A stretch of DNA of 64,000 nucleotides from Planctomycetota bacterium (GCA_022711465.1 JAKLEZ010000009.1:186001-250000), one strand, 5' to 3'; shown: positions 26,514 through 35,640, counted from the stretch's first letter. Notes: generated by a model from the letters alone, not told the origin. A program made the numbers and translations.

Positions 26514-26870
26514 CTACGACCCTCGTTCTACGGGCTGCCGACAGCCGGCGCCAATGCTCGCGTGTTCTGGCTCGTCTTCGAGGGGGAACCTCGCCACACT
26601 GAGGCCGCAAAGCCATGCCAGGCTATCGCGAACCCCGTATTCACCTGCAGCTCGCTGATACAGCAGCGGGAAATGGCGATGGAGAACCCTCGCAACTTCA
26701 TCCAGGTTTCCGTCGTGCAGGCGCAGCTGCCGGCCTGCAAGCCGGGAGAACGAACAGCGTTCAACCATGAGAAGTGCATTGAGGATCCCACAGAGTTCAT
26801 GATCCTTCGGGGCGACTACCAGCTCAGTGCTGGCGGCGAGTGGCGTGTTTGTCAGGTCAAACGCAAGCAT
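26514..26870 (-). CDS. Small hypothetical protein of the integrase operon
   Basis: 118 residues, ATG at 26870 with AGGGG 7 nt upstream. The sequence has balanced composition with hydrophobic strands (LAFDLTNTPL, ELVVAPKDHELCGILNALLMV) and helices (LDEVARVLHRHFPLLYQ), unlike the Arg/Pro-rich shadow frames around it. Its stop lies 2 nt before the likely start of the excisionase-like gene. No family recognised. Being in line between a zinc-ribbon gene and xis/int supports a real element gene, but coding status is only moderately sure. Confidence 0.45.
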   Translation of the reverse strand: MLAFDLTNTPLAASTELVVAPKDHELCGILNALLMVERCSFSRLAGRQLRLHDGNLDEVARVLHRHFPLLYQRAAGEYGVRDSLAWLCGLSVARFPLEDEPEHASIGAGCRQPVERGS

Positions 26871-27028
26871 CGCTTAGCCCCTGTTGAAGCCCCTGGCATC
26901 ACTGCGTCTTGTCCGTCTCCCTGGTTCGCAACAGCGATTTCTCGCAGATCCGGTTCGCCACGAGGTTCACCTTGGGCAGATCCTCGGGCCGCAGGCACGT
27001 TGTGGATTGCCCTGTTGGTCTTCAGTGG

Positions 27029-27316
27029 TCAACCGCACCTACTCCATCCGCAACTCATGCAAACCCAACAGCCGCTTTGTTTCATCATGGCGCTGCCGCA
27101 TTCCGGGCAGGGCCGGCCCTGGCTCCTGAATTCGGCGTCCCGAGCCGCTGCCGGCGTCTTGTTCTCGTTCGCCGCTTCTGATTCGGCTAATGCGGGTGCG
27201 GGGTCCGAACCGTGGTTCTGCAGATGCTCGTGCTCACTTTTCCATTCGCTGGACCGTGAACCTCGATACCGCTTTGGAATGCGAATGGAGTGCGTCGACC
27301 GCACAGTTGCTGACAT
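27029..27316 (-). CDS. Small zinc-ribbon protein
   Basis: 95 residues from the ATG at 27316 (AGGAG 7 nt upstream). The first 60 residues are hydrophilic and probably disordered; the C-terminus is a zinc ribbon CPECGSAM...CWVCMSCGWSRCG with paired CxxC motifs, similar to the C-terminal ribbon of class II ribonucleotide reductases and of many small phage proteins. A perfect inverted repeat lies just upstream. The role is unknown; nucleic-acid binding is a reasonable guess. Confidence 0.55.
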   Translation of the reverse strand: MSATVRSTHSIRIPKRYRGSRSSEWKSEHEHLQNHGSDPAPALAESEAANENKTPAAARDAEFRSQGRPCPECGSAMMKQSGCWVCMSCGWSRCG

Positions 27317-27338
27317 CACTGTTCTCCTATCGCTGTTA

Positions 27339-27362
27339 GATGTTCGCGTACATGCGAACATC
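27339..27362. promoter_or_regulatory. Perfect inverted repeat upstream of the zinc-ribbon gene
   Basis: Nine-base arms GATGTTCGC and GCGAACATC around GTACAT. It lies between the end of the ImmA-like gene and the ribosome binding site of the zinc-ribbon gene, where an operator would separate repressor and element genes. The GTTCG/CGAAC half-sites recall SOS-type boxes but the order is reversed, so LexA binding is not claimed. No T-run follows, which argues against a terminator. Confidence 0.55.
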
Positions 27363-27386
27363 GACGGCAAAAAAACAACACCTTGG

Positions 27387-28154
27387 TCAACTCGCCTGCT
27401 CTGTGAACAAATCCGCATACTGCGGAACTCCGTTCCTCAGTCGGATAGCCTCCAATTCATCGCCTCGTGCCGAACGGTGCAGAAGAGCCTCCACAAACTC
27501 CGCCGGCAACAGTGGCCGTGGACTCGGGATTCGCGGCTCGATATCGTTGCAGCGATTGATAGCAGTCGAAAGCGACACGCCGAATCGTCGCGTCAGCACG
27601 GGAAGGAGCAGCTTTCGCCACATCCATTCCGATTCACGCGTTGTCTGCATCAGTTCCCACGTGCACTGGACCCTGTCCATGCGACAGTCATCGAATACCT
27701 TGACGATTTCGGCCTCGACCAAGGGCAACGGCATCAGAAACGCGGCGGCGAAGCGATCCGCTTCACGTTCGACCACATCGTTCGACCCGGGCCCCAGATC
27801 GTTGGTCTCATGGAACTCGGTGCGTACGCTACTGTGCAGCAGCATGTGGCCAAGCTCGTGAGCGCACGTAAATCGGCACCGTCCCTCGTGGTCCGTCACT
27901 CCCTCGTGGATGAGGATCTCTCGCTCGCGGATGAACGTCGCACCGAGCACGCCATCGCCCAGATAGGAGAGATCCGCGAAGCCGAAATGGAACTCGAGTG
28001 GTGATTCGATCCATTGCTCGACGGGAATCGGAAGCGGTATCTGATCAAGCCCGAGCGACTTTCGGCATCGTTGCAGGCAGCTCCACGCCCGGCGTTCAAT
28101 CACCCGCCGGCCATAGGACGGGTCGAATACTCGGGTTGGCAGCTTAACGCTCAT
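27387..28154 (-). CDS. ImmA/IrrE-family metallopeptidase
   Basis: 255 residues from the ATG at 28154, one base after the stop of the XRE gene. The gluzincin-type motif HELGH (CAHELGHMLLH) and the downstream acidic EREADRFAAAFLMP are the zinc ligands and conserved glutamate of the ImmA/IrrE (DUF955) family. These peptidases cleave a partner XRE-family repressor in response to stress and so derepress the mobile element. The tight coupling to an XRE gene upstream fits exactly. The C-terminal half (VLTRRFGVSLSTAINR) resembles the helical extension of ImmA proteins. Confidence 0.88.
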   Translation of the reverse strand: MSVKLPTRVFDPSYGRRVIERRAWSCLQRCRKSLGLDQIPLPIPVEQWIESPLEFHFGFADLSYLGDGVLGATFIREREILIHEGVTDHEGRCRFTCAHELGHMLLHSSVRTEFHETNDLGPGSNDVVEREADRFAAAFLMPLPLVEAEIVKVFDDCRMDRVQCTWELMQTTRESEWMWRKLLLPVLTRRFGVSLSTAINRCNDIEPRIPSPRPLLPAEFVEALLHRSARGDELEAIRLRNGVPQYADLFTEQAS

Positions 28155-28155
28155 C

Positions 28156-28554
28156 CTACCTGCGTTCCTTCCGCGTTTTCCCCGCGGCCATTTGCTCGGC
28201 CTGACGGATAAGCTGGTCCCACTGCTCGGCATTGAGCTTGCGAGCTGTCCGCAAGAATTGCGGCACCTTCTCCGCACTCATGGTGTCCTGTGTCGCCACC
28301 TCCTGAACCACTTCGTCCGCCTTGCTCCACGCCGCACGAAGCTCAGCCTCACCGATTCCATACGCCGCGCTGATCCTTTTCAGGAGCCCTTCGGAAGGTG
28401 TCCGTCGACCCTTCTCGATATCCGTGAGGTGCGCCGGCGCTATGGTCAACTCCCTTGCCATCTCGCGGAGTCCCTTCTTCAGGACCTCGACGCGCCGGCG
28501 ACGGATGATGTCGCCGATGGATGGCTCGGGGTTCTGTGATCTGCGAAGTGCCAT
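28156..28554 (-). CDS. XRE-family helix-turn-helix repressor
   Basis: 132 residues from the ATG at 28554 (GGAG 7 nt upstream; an ATG four codons earlier is less well placed). Residues about 10-75 are a Cro/CI-type domain: IGDIIRRRRVEVLKKGLREMARELTIAPAHLTDIEKGRRTPSEGLLKRI. The helical tail may be where the ImmA partner cleaves. It is first in an operon with the ImmA-like peptidase, with its own promoter at 28582-28610. It likely represses the element's genes, including itself. Confidence 0.85.
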   Translation of the reverse strand: MALRRSQNPEPSIGDIIRRRRVEVLKKGLREMARELTIAPAHLTDIEKGRRTPSEGLLKRISAAYGIGEAELRAAWSKADEVVQEVATQDTMSAEKVPQFLRTARKLNAEQWDQLIRQAEQMAAGKTRKERR

Positions 28555-28581
28555 GCTGATCTCCATACACTGTTCACCTAT

Positions 28582-28610
28582 ATGCTAACACATAAACAGG
28601 CCGGAGTCAA
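28582..28610 (-). promoter_or_regulatory. Promoter of the XRE/ImmA operon
   Basis: Minus strand: TTGACT (28610-28605), 17-bp spacer, TAGCAT (28587-28582), about 28 bp upstream of the start codon at 28554. Good sigma-70 spacing. Confidence 0.55.
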
Positions 28611-28959
28611 CCCCCCGGCGGCAAAAAATACCGTGCCCGACGGGACCGTGGAAAAGCCGCCCCCCGATTTGGCCACCTTCAGATGCGTTCACGGAACTCA
28701 CGTGCTAGCATAGACTTCTGGGCCTTTGGCCCAATCGTCAGTCGCACAAGATGCCGCTGGCGTCATCGAGACGGGGGATATTTCCCGTTCAACCGAGCCT
28801 CACCAGCTCGGCCAAGGGGATGGCCTCACCAGCCGTCGCGGTATCCACCCGTAGAGCCGGATGCCTGGAGACAGGCTTGTCCGGATCGACGGAGGCTCGT
28901 CGAAGTAATCCCCCGTCTCACCAGCGGGGAGTAATCTCGACGTTCTATCCGATGGGGTT

Positions 28960-29970
28960 CTTTCAACACTTCCTCGAATCGGGGCGACGGAGAAACACCC
29001 CGCCGGTGCCGCCCGTTGGGCGGTCGCGTCGGGGCCGTGATGGTCGAAGCAGGTGCAAATCCTGTCCAGGGGGCTCGGGCCAAAGTCCGCCCATGCGGCG
29101 GACCTAATCGGGTGCAAAGCTCGTCAGGCTCGTTCAACCTCGGCTGGCGTGGGGAGTTCGCGACGTGGTGACACGCGCGACCGGACCCTTGACCGGGTTC
29201 GGCGATCCGCTCAAACAGCGGACGACGAAAAGCTCAACCATGAAAGGCCCGCAAGGGCTTGCCAGTGAGGCCAGTCGGAGACGGTGCCGCACCGCAAAGA
29301 ATCATCGCTGAGGGGTAAGCTGGCGCTTCTCGTTTCGGCCGGCTGAAACCGCCTCATGCTCATGAGGTGGGGACTATGCCCGGGCGGGAGCCTGGGACAT
29401 ACGGCGATGACCCGAGGGGTAACGCCCTCTAGCGACGTGACCGATTGGCTGCAGATCATCACTAATCCGGGAAGCACTGCGGCGGCCGGCGTGGTGGCCG
29501 GTGTCCGCCATGGTCAGGCGGATGCTTGAAAAGCCGCAGTGTGGGAGTGTGCCGCAAGTAGGAGTCCGCCGTAGGCAGAGCGGCAGCCGCTGCAAGGCAG
29601 TGGCGGGGCCGTTCGTGCGGGACCGGGTGGTGCCGACCGCAATACGACGACGAAAGCGGCGACGGGTTCAACCCGTCTCGATGACGTGCCGGCCAGGGGT
29701 GTGCCCTGGCCGGTTCTGGGCAAGAGAGCGACGAATGGGTGTAAGATCTGCCCTGGCGGGCAGGGGTTGCACGCCGGCGTTGCGACGGCGAAGCGGTCGC
29801 GTGTGGTCCACGCGGCAGTTTTTGTCGAGGTTTCTTTTGGGCTACCGCTATGAATTGGGCATGGTCAACTCTGGAAACGAGTTCGACCATGCCCTGGCGG
29901 GCCAGTGGAGGTTTGTCATGTACGAGAGGATTGTCATCAGGTTGCGGGGGCGGGGTCCGCCCCCGCGGCG
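28960..29970 (+). ncRNA. Hairpin-rich non-coding tract, candidate large structured RNA
   Basis: About 1 kb with no credible gene on either strand but many stable hairpins, several perfect: 29010-29024 (CCGCCC/GGGCGG), 29086-29104 (7 bp), 29207-29223 (6 bp), 29247-29262 (GCAA tetraloop), 29587-29605 (8 bp with a 3-base loop), 29661-29677, 29690-29714 (CCGGCCAGGG/CCCTGGCCGG, 10 bp), 29858-29895 (15 bp with one bulge), 29944-29966 (10 bp, 3-base loop). A T-arm-like element GCAGG-TGCAAAT-CCTGT is at 29049-29065. The following gene is on the plus strand, so I assign that strand. Group II intron, group I intron and the large ornate phage RNAs were considered; none is recognised by sequence. The flanks (28611-28959 and 29971-30239) hold nothing I can name. 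Confidence 0.35.
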
Positions 29971-30239
29971 AAGGTTCTGTGCAGCGATGGGCATGGCTGG
30001 TGGTATCGTGTGCCTGGAGGGACGTGACGTTCAGGTCGGTTTTCCGAGGCAACGGGTGTACCTTTCGAGTGCATAACAGCATGAGGGTGGCTGTTGTCGA
30101 GAGGGGGCCCGGGGCCTTGTCGAGAGCAGCGCCCTTGCACGTACGCGAACAATTACCCATGCACAACGTGGTTGCACGTGTTCGTTGCGGCTTTCGGGGA
30201 TTGTGCCGTTAAACAATCCCCTTCATCTCGGGTTTGGCC

Positions 30240-30887
30240 GTGGGGGGAGACGTGTATCGTTGTCGGGCGGTTTCGCTCGCCGGGTTCATTCAGCAGTTGG
30301 CCGTCGCCTACGTGGCGCACGGGTACTGGTTCTACGCCCGGGGCTGGATTCCCATCGACAAGGACCCTGAAGCCATTGACCGCAAGCTGATCGACCGCTA
30401 TGGCATCGACGTATCCAAATGGGAGCGAGCCCGCCGGAAACGAGCTGGTCTGGCCAACCTGCATTACCTGCGCTTCGGACGAACGTTCGTTCTGATCGCC
30501 ACGCACGGCCAGCACTGGTTCTTCGAGGCGGAAGCCAAAGCGATCCGCGATATCCGCCGCGTCCCCTTCAAGCTGGGCGGCTACAGCGTCAGCTTCCGCA
30601 ATGGCCATGCGTCGGTCCGCATCGACCAGGAGACGTACAATCGGCTGAAGGCGTATTTCCTCTTCTTGGCTCCGCAAAGGTCGGCCGAACACATGGCAGC
30701 AGAGTTTCGGCTGCTGCACTTGGAACCATATGCTCCGGTACGTCGACAACTACTAAACCTATTCCGCGCGGTCAATCGCGTGCGTCGCGTTGCAGGCCTA
30801 GACGCGATTCCCGTTGCTTGTCTGGGCCTCCGAAGAAAGCCCGTTCAGCCCTTTGGGCTTCCACCCGTTTCCGAGTCAGCAGGTTAA
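30240..30887 (+). CDS. Conserved-looking hypothetical protein following the structured tract
   Basis: About 215 residues; GTG at 30240 (or TTG 30234) fits the frame, but no good ribosome binding site is visible, so the start is uncertain. The protein is basic and aromatic: VYRCRAVSLAGFIQQLAVAYV, GYWFYARGWIP, IDRYGIDVSKW... then RRKRAGLANLHYLRF, FVLIATHGQHWFFEAEA, PVRRQLLNLFRAVNRVRR. Balanced composition and strand/helix alternation mark it as a real protein. I do not recognise a family; RNA or DNA binding is plausible from the arginine-rich helices. It sits directly downstream of the hairpin-rich tract and upstream of the GHKL operon, on the same strand. Confidence 0.6.
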   Translation: MGGDVYRCRAVSLAGFIQQLAVAYVAHGYWFYARGWIPIDKDPEAIDRKLIDRYGIDVSKWERARRKRAGLANLHYLRFGRTFVLIATHGQHWFFEAEAKAIRDIRRVPFKLGGYSVSFRNGHASVRIDQETYNRLKAYFLFLAPQRSAEHMAAEFRLLHLEPYAPVRRQLLNLFRAVNRVRRVAGLDAIPVACLGLRRKPVQPFGLPPVSESAG

Positions 30888-31302
30888 CAGGCCCACGGAC
30901 CTTCGCGATACCGGGTCTGCCTTTGGGTTCGCCGCATGTCCAAAGGAAAACGCCAATACCGCCGCAACCTCATGATTGGCAGATACTTGCAAGAGGCACT
31001 GGTGGAGTCCTGGCCGCGTTCAAGAAGTAAGCCAGAAAAAAAATCTGGCTTACCCCTTGACGCCGGGCTATTCCTACGCATACTTATCAGCGGATTGGTT
31101 CATCGTCCTAGGCTGACCGGTGTGGCGGCTTGGGCAAGGCGAGGCGAGCCAACGACTCCTCTCGATATCGATTCCAATCCATTGAAAATTCGCTGAGAAT
31201 GTCTACGTCGGCGGTCGTTCGCGCACGCATCGTCGATGTCGAAAGTCCAGTGCGCTCCAGGCTCTCTTCTCGGCCATAGCGCCGGGAGAAAGGAGGCCAG
31301 CA
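30888..31302 (+). other. Intergenic leader with A-loop hairpin before the GHKL operon
   Basis: About 415 bases. A perfect hairpin GTAAGCCAG / CTGGCTTAC at 31027-31053 encloses an A-rich loop. A short frame from 30936 begins MSKGKRQYRRNLMIGRYLQEAL and could encode a tiny basic peptide, but it runs through the hairpin into unlikely sequence. No clear promoter for the downstream operon could be fixed. Confidence 0.4.
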
Positions 31303-33036
31303 ATGGCTACCGCAGTCCAACAGAAGGTGTCGACCAACCAGGTCCCACTCATTGCAGCAGACAAGGCCCTGATTTCGCTGAGATCATCCGGGCACGACTA
31401 CTGCAGTGCCGTAGGTGAGGTGATTGACAACAGCCTACAGGCGAACGCCAACACCATTCGCGCTCGTGTCTTCACGGCTAAGAAGACGATCGGTAAGAAC
31501 AAACGCGCAACGGAGGTCGTGGAACGCTTGGCCGTCGGGGATGACGGTGATGGGATGGATGTCGAGGTGCTGCACAACTCACTGAAGCTCGGCTACTCGA
31601 CACGTTACAACGATCGCACGGGCATGGGCCGCTTCGGTGTTGGTGCCAAGATGGGCGGGATCTCCCAGGCCAAGCGGATCGAGATCTACAGTCGACAGAG
31701 TACAGATGACCCGTGGTTGCGCACCTATATTGACCTCGATGAGATCGAGGCCAAGAAGATGGAGCACATTCCAGCCCCGGAGCCGGCTGAGTTGCCTAAC
31801 GGGTGCGAGGACCTCCCAGGCCCAAAGGGAACCCTCGTGGTCTGGTCGAAGACGGACCGGCTGGAGGAGAACGAATCCGGGGGCGGGCGCCGCGCCGATA
31901 CGGTGCGGACAGATATTGTGCGTTACATCGCGAGGACTTTTCGGAAGTTTTTGGATAAGGGCATCGGCATTCAGTTCGACGGTAAGCCGGTCTTCTCACA
32001 CGATCCACTGTTCTTGATGACTTCCACTCAGTTTCATCAGGACGGAGTACAGGATCCAGTTGCGGAAATCAAGGTCAGTGAGGCAATTGATTTCCCTATC
32101 CCCAGCGATCCTGCGCGCAAGTCCACCGTCCAAATCACACTTACGCTCCTCCCCAAGGATTTCCGCCGTGATCGAGGTGCCGGCGGAAACGAGTTCGCCA
32201 GAGATCGACGAATTTCGGAGAATGAAGGCATTTCAATCCTCCGTGCGGACCGTGAGATATTCAACGGCTTTATATCAGGCGTTCAACCTTCCCTTGACGG
32301 TCGTCCAATCGATCGGTTCATTGGGAAGGAGATTCGCTTCGAGCCCGAGCTCGACGAGTGCTTCCACGTTCGAAATGTCAAGAAAGGCGCTGAACCTATC
32401 GAAGGACTCCGCGACAAACTGAGGGAAAGGCTGTTTAACTCCATCAAGACCCTTCGCGATGAGGTGCGGCGTCACTTCGACGAGGTTGAGAAGCAGGTTC
32501 AGCTTGAGCAAGGTGTACATGCTGAAGCTGAAAAGATTGCCGCCGAGACCCAGCGCACCGCTAGAAAACCCAAAGCGGGGAAGGATACACCGCAGGCCGT
32601 GGTTGAGCAGAAGATTGAGGAGGCTGCTGAATCACTCGTCAAGGAGTTGCCCGAGGAGCAGAAGGCCAACAAGAAGGAGCAGGTGAAGGCTCGGATCAAG
32701 ACTCAGCCATACACCGTGGTCCCTGAGAGCTGGCCTGGAAAGGAGATGTTTGTTGTTGAGCATCTCGGCTCGACAATGATCGTCAAGCTCAACATGCAGC
32801 ATCCCTTTTACACAGAGGTTTACGCGAAGCTGTTATCAGCCGAGAAGAGAGAAGACGATGGGGATCTCGGTCGGCTCGCAAAGACCACGCGACTTGGGAT
32901 CGACCTGCTCATCGCCGGCTACGCCCGCGGCGAGGGTGGTTTCGAGGATCTGACGGCAATCGATGCCGACGAGCTGCGCACCAATTGGGGCCTAGAGGTC
33001 CGAAGCCTCATTCAACACTGGAGGAAGAACCAGTAA
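31303..33036 (+). CDS. MORC/MutL-like GHKL ATPase
   Basis: 577 residues, with GGAGG 9 nt upstream of the ATG. The N-terminal Bergerat-fold ATPase has GEVIDNSLQANA (N box, E39/D42/N43), GDDGDGMD (residues 79-86) and GRFGVGAKMGG (residues 109-119). This combination is that of prokaryotic MORC-like GHKL ATPases, which comparative genomics has linked to restriction-modification and conflict systems. A transducer-like beta domain follows to about residue 370, then a charged coiled coil (about 385-480) rich in Glu/Lys/Gln, and a folded C-terminal segment (SWPGKEMFVVEH...). ATP-gated dimer clamping on DNA is the expected mechanism. It is the first gene of a three-gene plus-strand operon. Confidence 0.78.
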   Translation: MATAVQQKVSTNQVPLIAADKALISLRSSGHDYCSAVGEVIDNSLQANANTIRARVFTAKKTIGKNKRATEVVERLAVGDDGDGMDVEVLHNSLKLGYSTRYNDRTGMGRFGVGAKMGGISQAKRIEIYSRQSTDDPWLRTYIDLDEIEAKKMEHIPAPEPAELPNGCEDLPGPKGTLVVWSKTDRLEENESGGGRRADTVRTDIVRYIARTFRKFLDKGIGIQFDGKPVFSHDPLFLMTSTQFHQDGVQDPVAEIKVSEAIDFPIPSDPARKSTVQITLTLLPKDFRRDRGAGGNEFARDRRISENEGISILRADREIFNGFISGVQPSLDGRPIDRFIGKEIRFEPELDECFHVRNVKKGAEPIEGLRDKLRERLFNSIKTLRDEVRRHFDEVEKQVQLEQGVHAEAEKIAAETQRTARKPKAGKDTPQAVVEQKIEEAAESLVKELPEEQKANKKEQVKARIKTQPYTVVPESWPGKEMFVVEHLGSTMIVKLNMQHPFYTEVYAKLLSAEKREDDGDLGRLAKTTRLGIDLLIAGYARGEGGFEDLTAIDADELRTNWGLEVRSLIQHWRKNQ

Positions 33037-33047
33037 GGAACCTTGGG

Positions 33048-33079
33048 GGAGGTGGAACGCGCCAGTGCGTTCCACCTCC
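33048..33079 (+). terminator. 13-bp perfect hairpin between the two GHKL genes
   Basis: GGAGGTGGAACGC and GCGTTCCACCTCC pair perfectly around GCCAGT, starting 12 bases after the first GHKL stop and followed by TTCTCC rather than a T-run. It could be a partial terminator, a stabiliser of the upstream mRNA, or an RNase processing site that sets unequal amounts of the two ATPases. Confidence 0.5.
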
Positions 33080-33162
33080 TTCTCCTGACAGATACGACCC
33101 CATGAGATTGTGAGGGTACAGCGCCGTCCGAGTGCCGACCGGAACCTCCAGGAAACACCGTC

Positions 33163-35640
33163 ATGACAACTGATAAGATTGATCCGCGCTCCTTGTTCAA
33201 GGCTTTCTACACCGCGGGAAACGAGAGTGAGATTGATGATGTGATGGCTCGCTACTCACCTTTTCTCGAGACTGCAGACAACTGGCGTCGTCTAGGCGGG
33301 ATTGACAACAACTTCGGCGTCATTGAGAACCAACAGGCCTCGCCAATTGCTGCCCTCATCGAGAAACTGACCAACTCGATTGATGCTATCCTAATGCGGA
33401 GATGCCTCGAACAGGGTGTTGACCCACAATCCGAACTCGCACCCAGAAGCATGCACGAGGCTATTGAACGATTCTTTCCCCACCACAAGCTCTGGGATTA
33501 CCCGAAGGCGGAGGTGCGCCGGCAGCAAGCGGAGCACATTCAGGTGCTTGCCGATGGTCCGCGAGGAGACACGTCGCTCATCATTTTTGATGATGGAGAA
33601 GGGCAACACCCCGAAGCTTTCGAAGACACATTTCTATCCTTGCTGCGCGGTAACAAGAACGACATCCACTTCGTTCAAGGCAAATACAATATGGGGGGTA
33701 GCGGCGCCATCGTGTTCTGTGGTCGCAATCGCTACCAGCTAATCGGATCTAGACGTTTTGACGGCACTGGCAGGTTTGGTTTCACGCTGATTCGGAAACA
33801 CCCACTTTCCAATGAAGAGCGAACGAAGTACAAGAACACGTGGTACGAGTTTTTAGTTGTCAATGGCGCAATACCCGCGTTCGCGTGCTCAGAATTGGAC
33901 CTCGGGCTTCATCAACGCAGATTCACGACAGGCACAATCATCAAGCTCTACTCGTATGATTTGCCCAGCGGCATTTCGGACATCTCTCGCGATTTAAACC
34001 AAAGCATCAATGAGTACCTGTTCGAGCCGGCCTTGCCGATGTACATCATAGAAAGTGAATCACGCTATCCCCACAACGTCCAGCGAGAACGACACCTGTA
34101 TGGCCTAAAACGCCGTTTAGAGCAGGAGGACAGCGAGTACATTGAGGACTATTTCTCGGAAGAGGCTACATTGTCAGGCATTGGGACATTAAGGGCGACC
34201 TGTTATGTATTCCGGTCTCGGGCCAAGGGCAAGAATGCAAAGGAAACGCGAGAGAGCATCTCGCGAGAGTTTTTTAAGAACAACATGTCAGTCCTCTTCT
34301 CGGTCAACGGGCAGGTGCACGGGCACTACACCTCCGAGTTCATTACTCGGACATTGAAGATGAATCTCCTGCGAAACTATCTTCTGATACATGTGGACTG
34401 CACGCAGTTAGAACCAGACTTCCGCAACGAATTGACCATGGCTTCTCGCGACCGGCTCAAGGGCGGAGTAGAGTCTCGTCGCATTCGTGATGAACTGGGT
34501 AAGATACTTCGCAAGAGCAGGCTTAGCGAGATCAACAAACGACGGAAGGACGTTCTGGACCTTGACAGCAGCCAGGCCGACGAGTTGGTGCGGTCTTTCG
34601 CTGATAACCTGCCCCTGGATTCGGAGATGACCAAGCTCCTGGACCAGGTGTTCCAGTTGCATCGCTCGGATCCACAAGCGAAGAAGGATGGCTACCATCG
34701 CACAAAGCGTCAGAAGCAGCAGGCGACGGAGAATGACCGTCGTTTCGAGCCCAAACGATTCCCGTCCTTTTTCCGAATGCAGGGAGCGGAAGCTGGCGAG
34801 ACGCCGGCCATCAGTATTCCCTACGGGAGCGAACGTAAGGTGCTGTTCTCAACCGACGTTGAGAACATGTATTTTGACCGGATCGAAGAGCCCGGAGACC
34901 TGGAAGTCGGCCTCTTGGACTACCAGGACAACAGCTCAGCCGGTGGTGGCAAGGCCGGTGGCAAGGGCGAGACTGTATCATCAGTCTTAAACATTAGGAG
35001 GTCCAGCCCGGACAACGGGACCATCAAGCTGCATCTCTCTCCGACGGAGGCCGTCAACGTTGGTGATGCCGTTAGGGTGAAGGTGACGTTGACCAGCCCT
35101 AACGGCGACTTCGAGCAAGGCTTCTGGGTGAAAGTCCGCGACCCGAAAAAACCCCCCAAGGACCGTCCGGACACGAAAGACGAGACCAATCGCGATCTTG
35201 GCCTGCCAGCCTATAAACTTGTAGCGAGTGCCCCGACGGAAGAAGGGTGGCTGTCATGGGACAATGCATCGGAGCTTGGGGCAGAGATGGATCACACCGT
35301 TGTCATGCACCCTGTCGCTGAAGGCGACACTCTAAGGACCATTCTGATCAACATGGACAGCTCGGTCTGGCTGAATTACCGCTCGAGTCTCGGGTCATCT
35401 CCGACACCCGAACAACTGCAGGTGGGACAGCGAAAGTACATCGCTTCGGTCTACTTTCACACGTTGTTTCTCTATATTATCATGAAAACACGCGGCTATC
35501 AGATTCAGCGGGAACGGCGCGATGGTGATCCTGAGCAAGTAGGTATCGAGGATTATCTCAAGGATGTGTTTCAGAGCTGTTATGCGGACTTCCTGATGAG
35601 GTTCAACATGACCTCGCTTATCGAGGCGCTGGCGGATTGA
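33163..35640 (+). CDS. Second, divergent GHKL ATPase
   Basis: 825 residues, with AGGAA upstream of the ATG. The N-terminal ATPase has ALIEKLTNSIDA (N box; E67, N71, D74), FDDGEGQ (residues 142-148) and GKYNMGGSGA (residues 173-182), which define a Bergerat fold clearly different from the first GHKL protein. In the middle, SREFFKNNMSVLFSVNGQVHGHY resembles the S5-like transducer that completes the active site, with a conserved lysine. There is a Gly-rich linker near residue 590 (SSAGGGKAGGKGET), then a beta-sandwich-like region (VNVGDAVRVKVTLTSPNGDF) and a C-terminal helical domain. No nuclease or HSP90-type client domain is recognised. Two unrelated GHKL ATPases in one operon suggest a heteromeric sensor or clamp. 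Confidence 0.75.
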   Translation: MTTDKIDPRSLFKAFYTAGNESEIDDVMARYSPFLETADNWRRLGGIDNNFGVIENQQASPIAALIEKLTNSIDAILMRRCLEQGVDPQSELAPRSMHEAIERFFPHHKLWDYPKAEVRRQQAEHIQVLADGPRGDTSLIIFDDGEGQHPEAFEDTFLSLLRGNKNDIHFVQGKYNMGGSGAIVFCGRNRYQLIGSRRFDGTGRFGFTLIRKHPLSNEERTKYKNTWYEFLVVNGAIPAFACSELDLGLHQRRFTTGTIIKLYSYDLPSGISDISRDLNQSINEYLFEPALPMYIIESESRYPHNVQRERHLYGLKRRLEQEDSEYIEDYFSEEATLSGIGTLRATCYVFRSRAKGKNAKETRESISREFFKNNMSVLFSVNGQVHGHYTSEFITRTLKMNLLRNYLLIHVDCTQLEPDFRNELTMASRDRLKGGVESRRIRDELGKILRKSRLSEINKRRKDVLDLDSSQADELVRSFADNLPLDSEMTKLLDQVFQLHRSDPQAKKDGYHRTKRQKQQATENDRRFEPKRFPSFFRMQGAEAGETPAISIPYGSERKVLFSTDVENMYFDRIEEPGDLEVGLLDYQDNSSAGGGKAGGKGETVSSVLNIRRSSPDNGTIKLHLSPTEAVNVGDAVRVKVTLTSPNGDFEQGFWVKVRDPKKPPKDRPDTKDETNRDLGLPAYKLVASAPTEEGWLSWDNASELGAEMDHTVVMHPVAEGDTLRTILINMDSSVWLNYRSSLGSSPTPEQLQVGQRKYIASVYFHTLFLYIIMKTRGYQIQRERRDGDPEQVGIEDYLKDVFQSCYADFLMRFNMTSLIEALAD

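Noticed and set aside
26490..28004. 504-codon plus-strand ORF
   Set aside because: Antisense to xis, zinc-ribbon and ImmA genes, all of which carry recognisable motifs on the minus strand.
28960..29970. Group II intron
   Set aside because: No reverse transcriptase, no recognisable domain V (AGC...GUUC-type hairpin) and no GUGYG-type 5' end with matching 3' end; left open as an unknown structured RNA.
30153..30749. 198-codon minus-strand ORF
   Set aside because: Antisense to the 217-residue protein; the plus frame has better composition and agrees with neighbouring gene direction.
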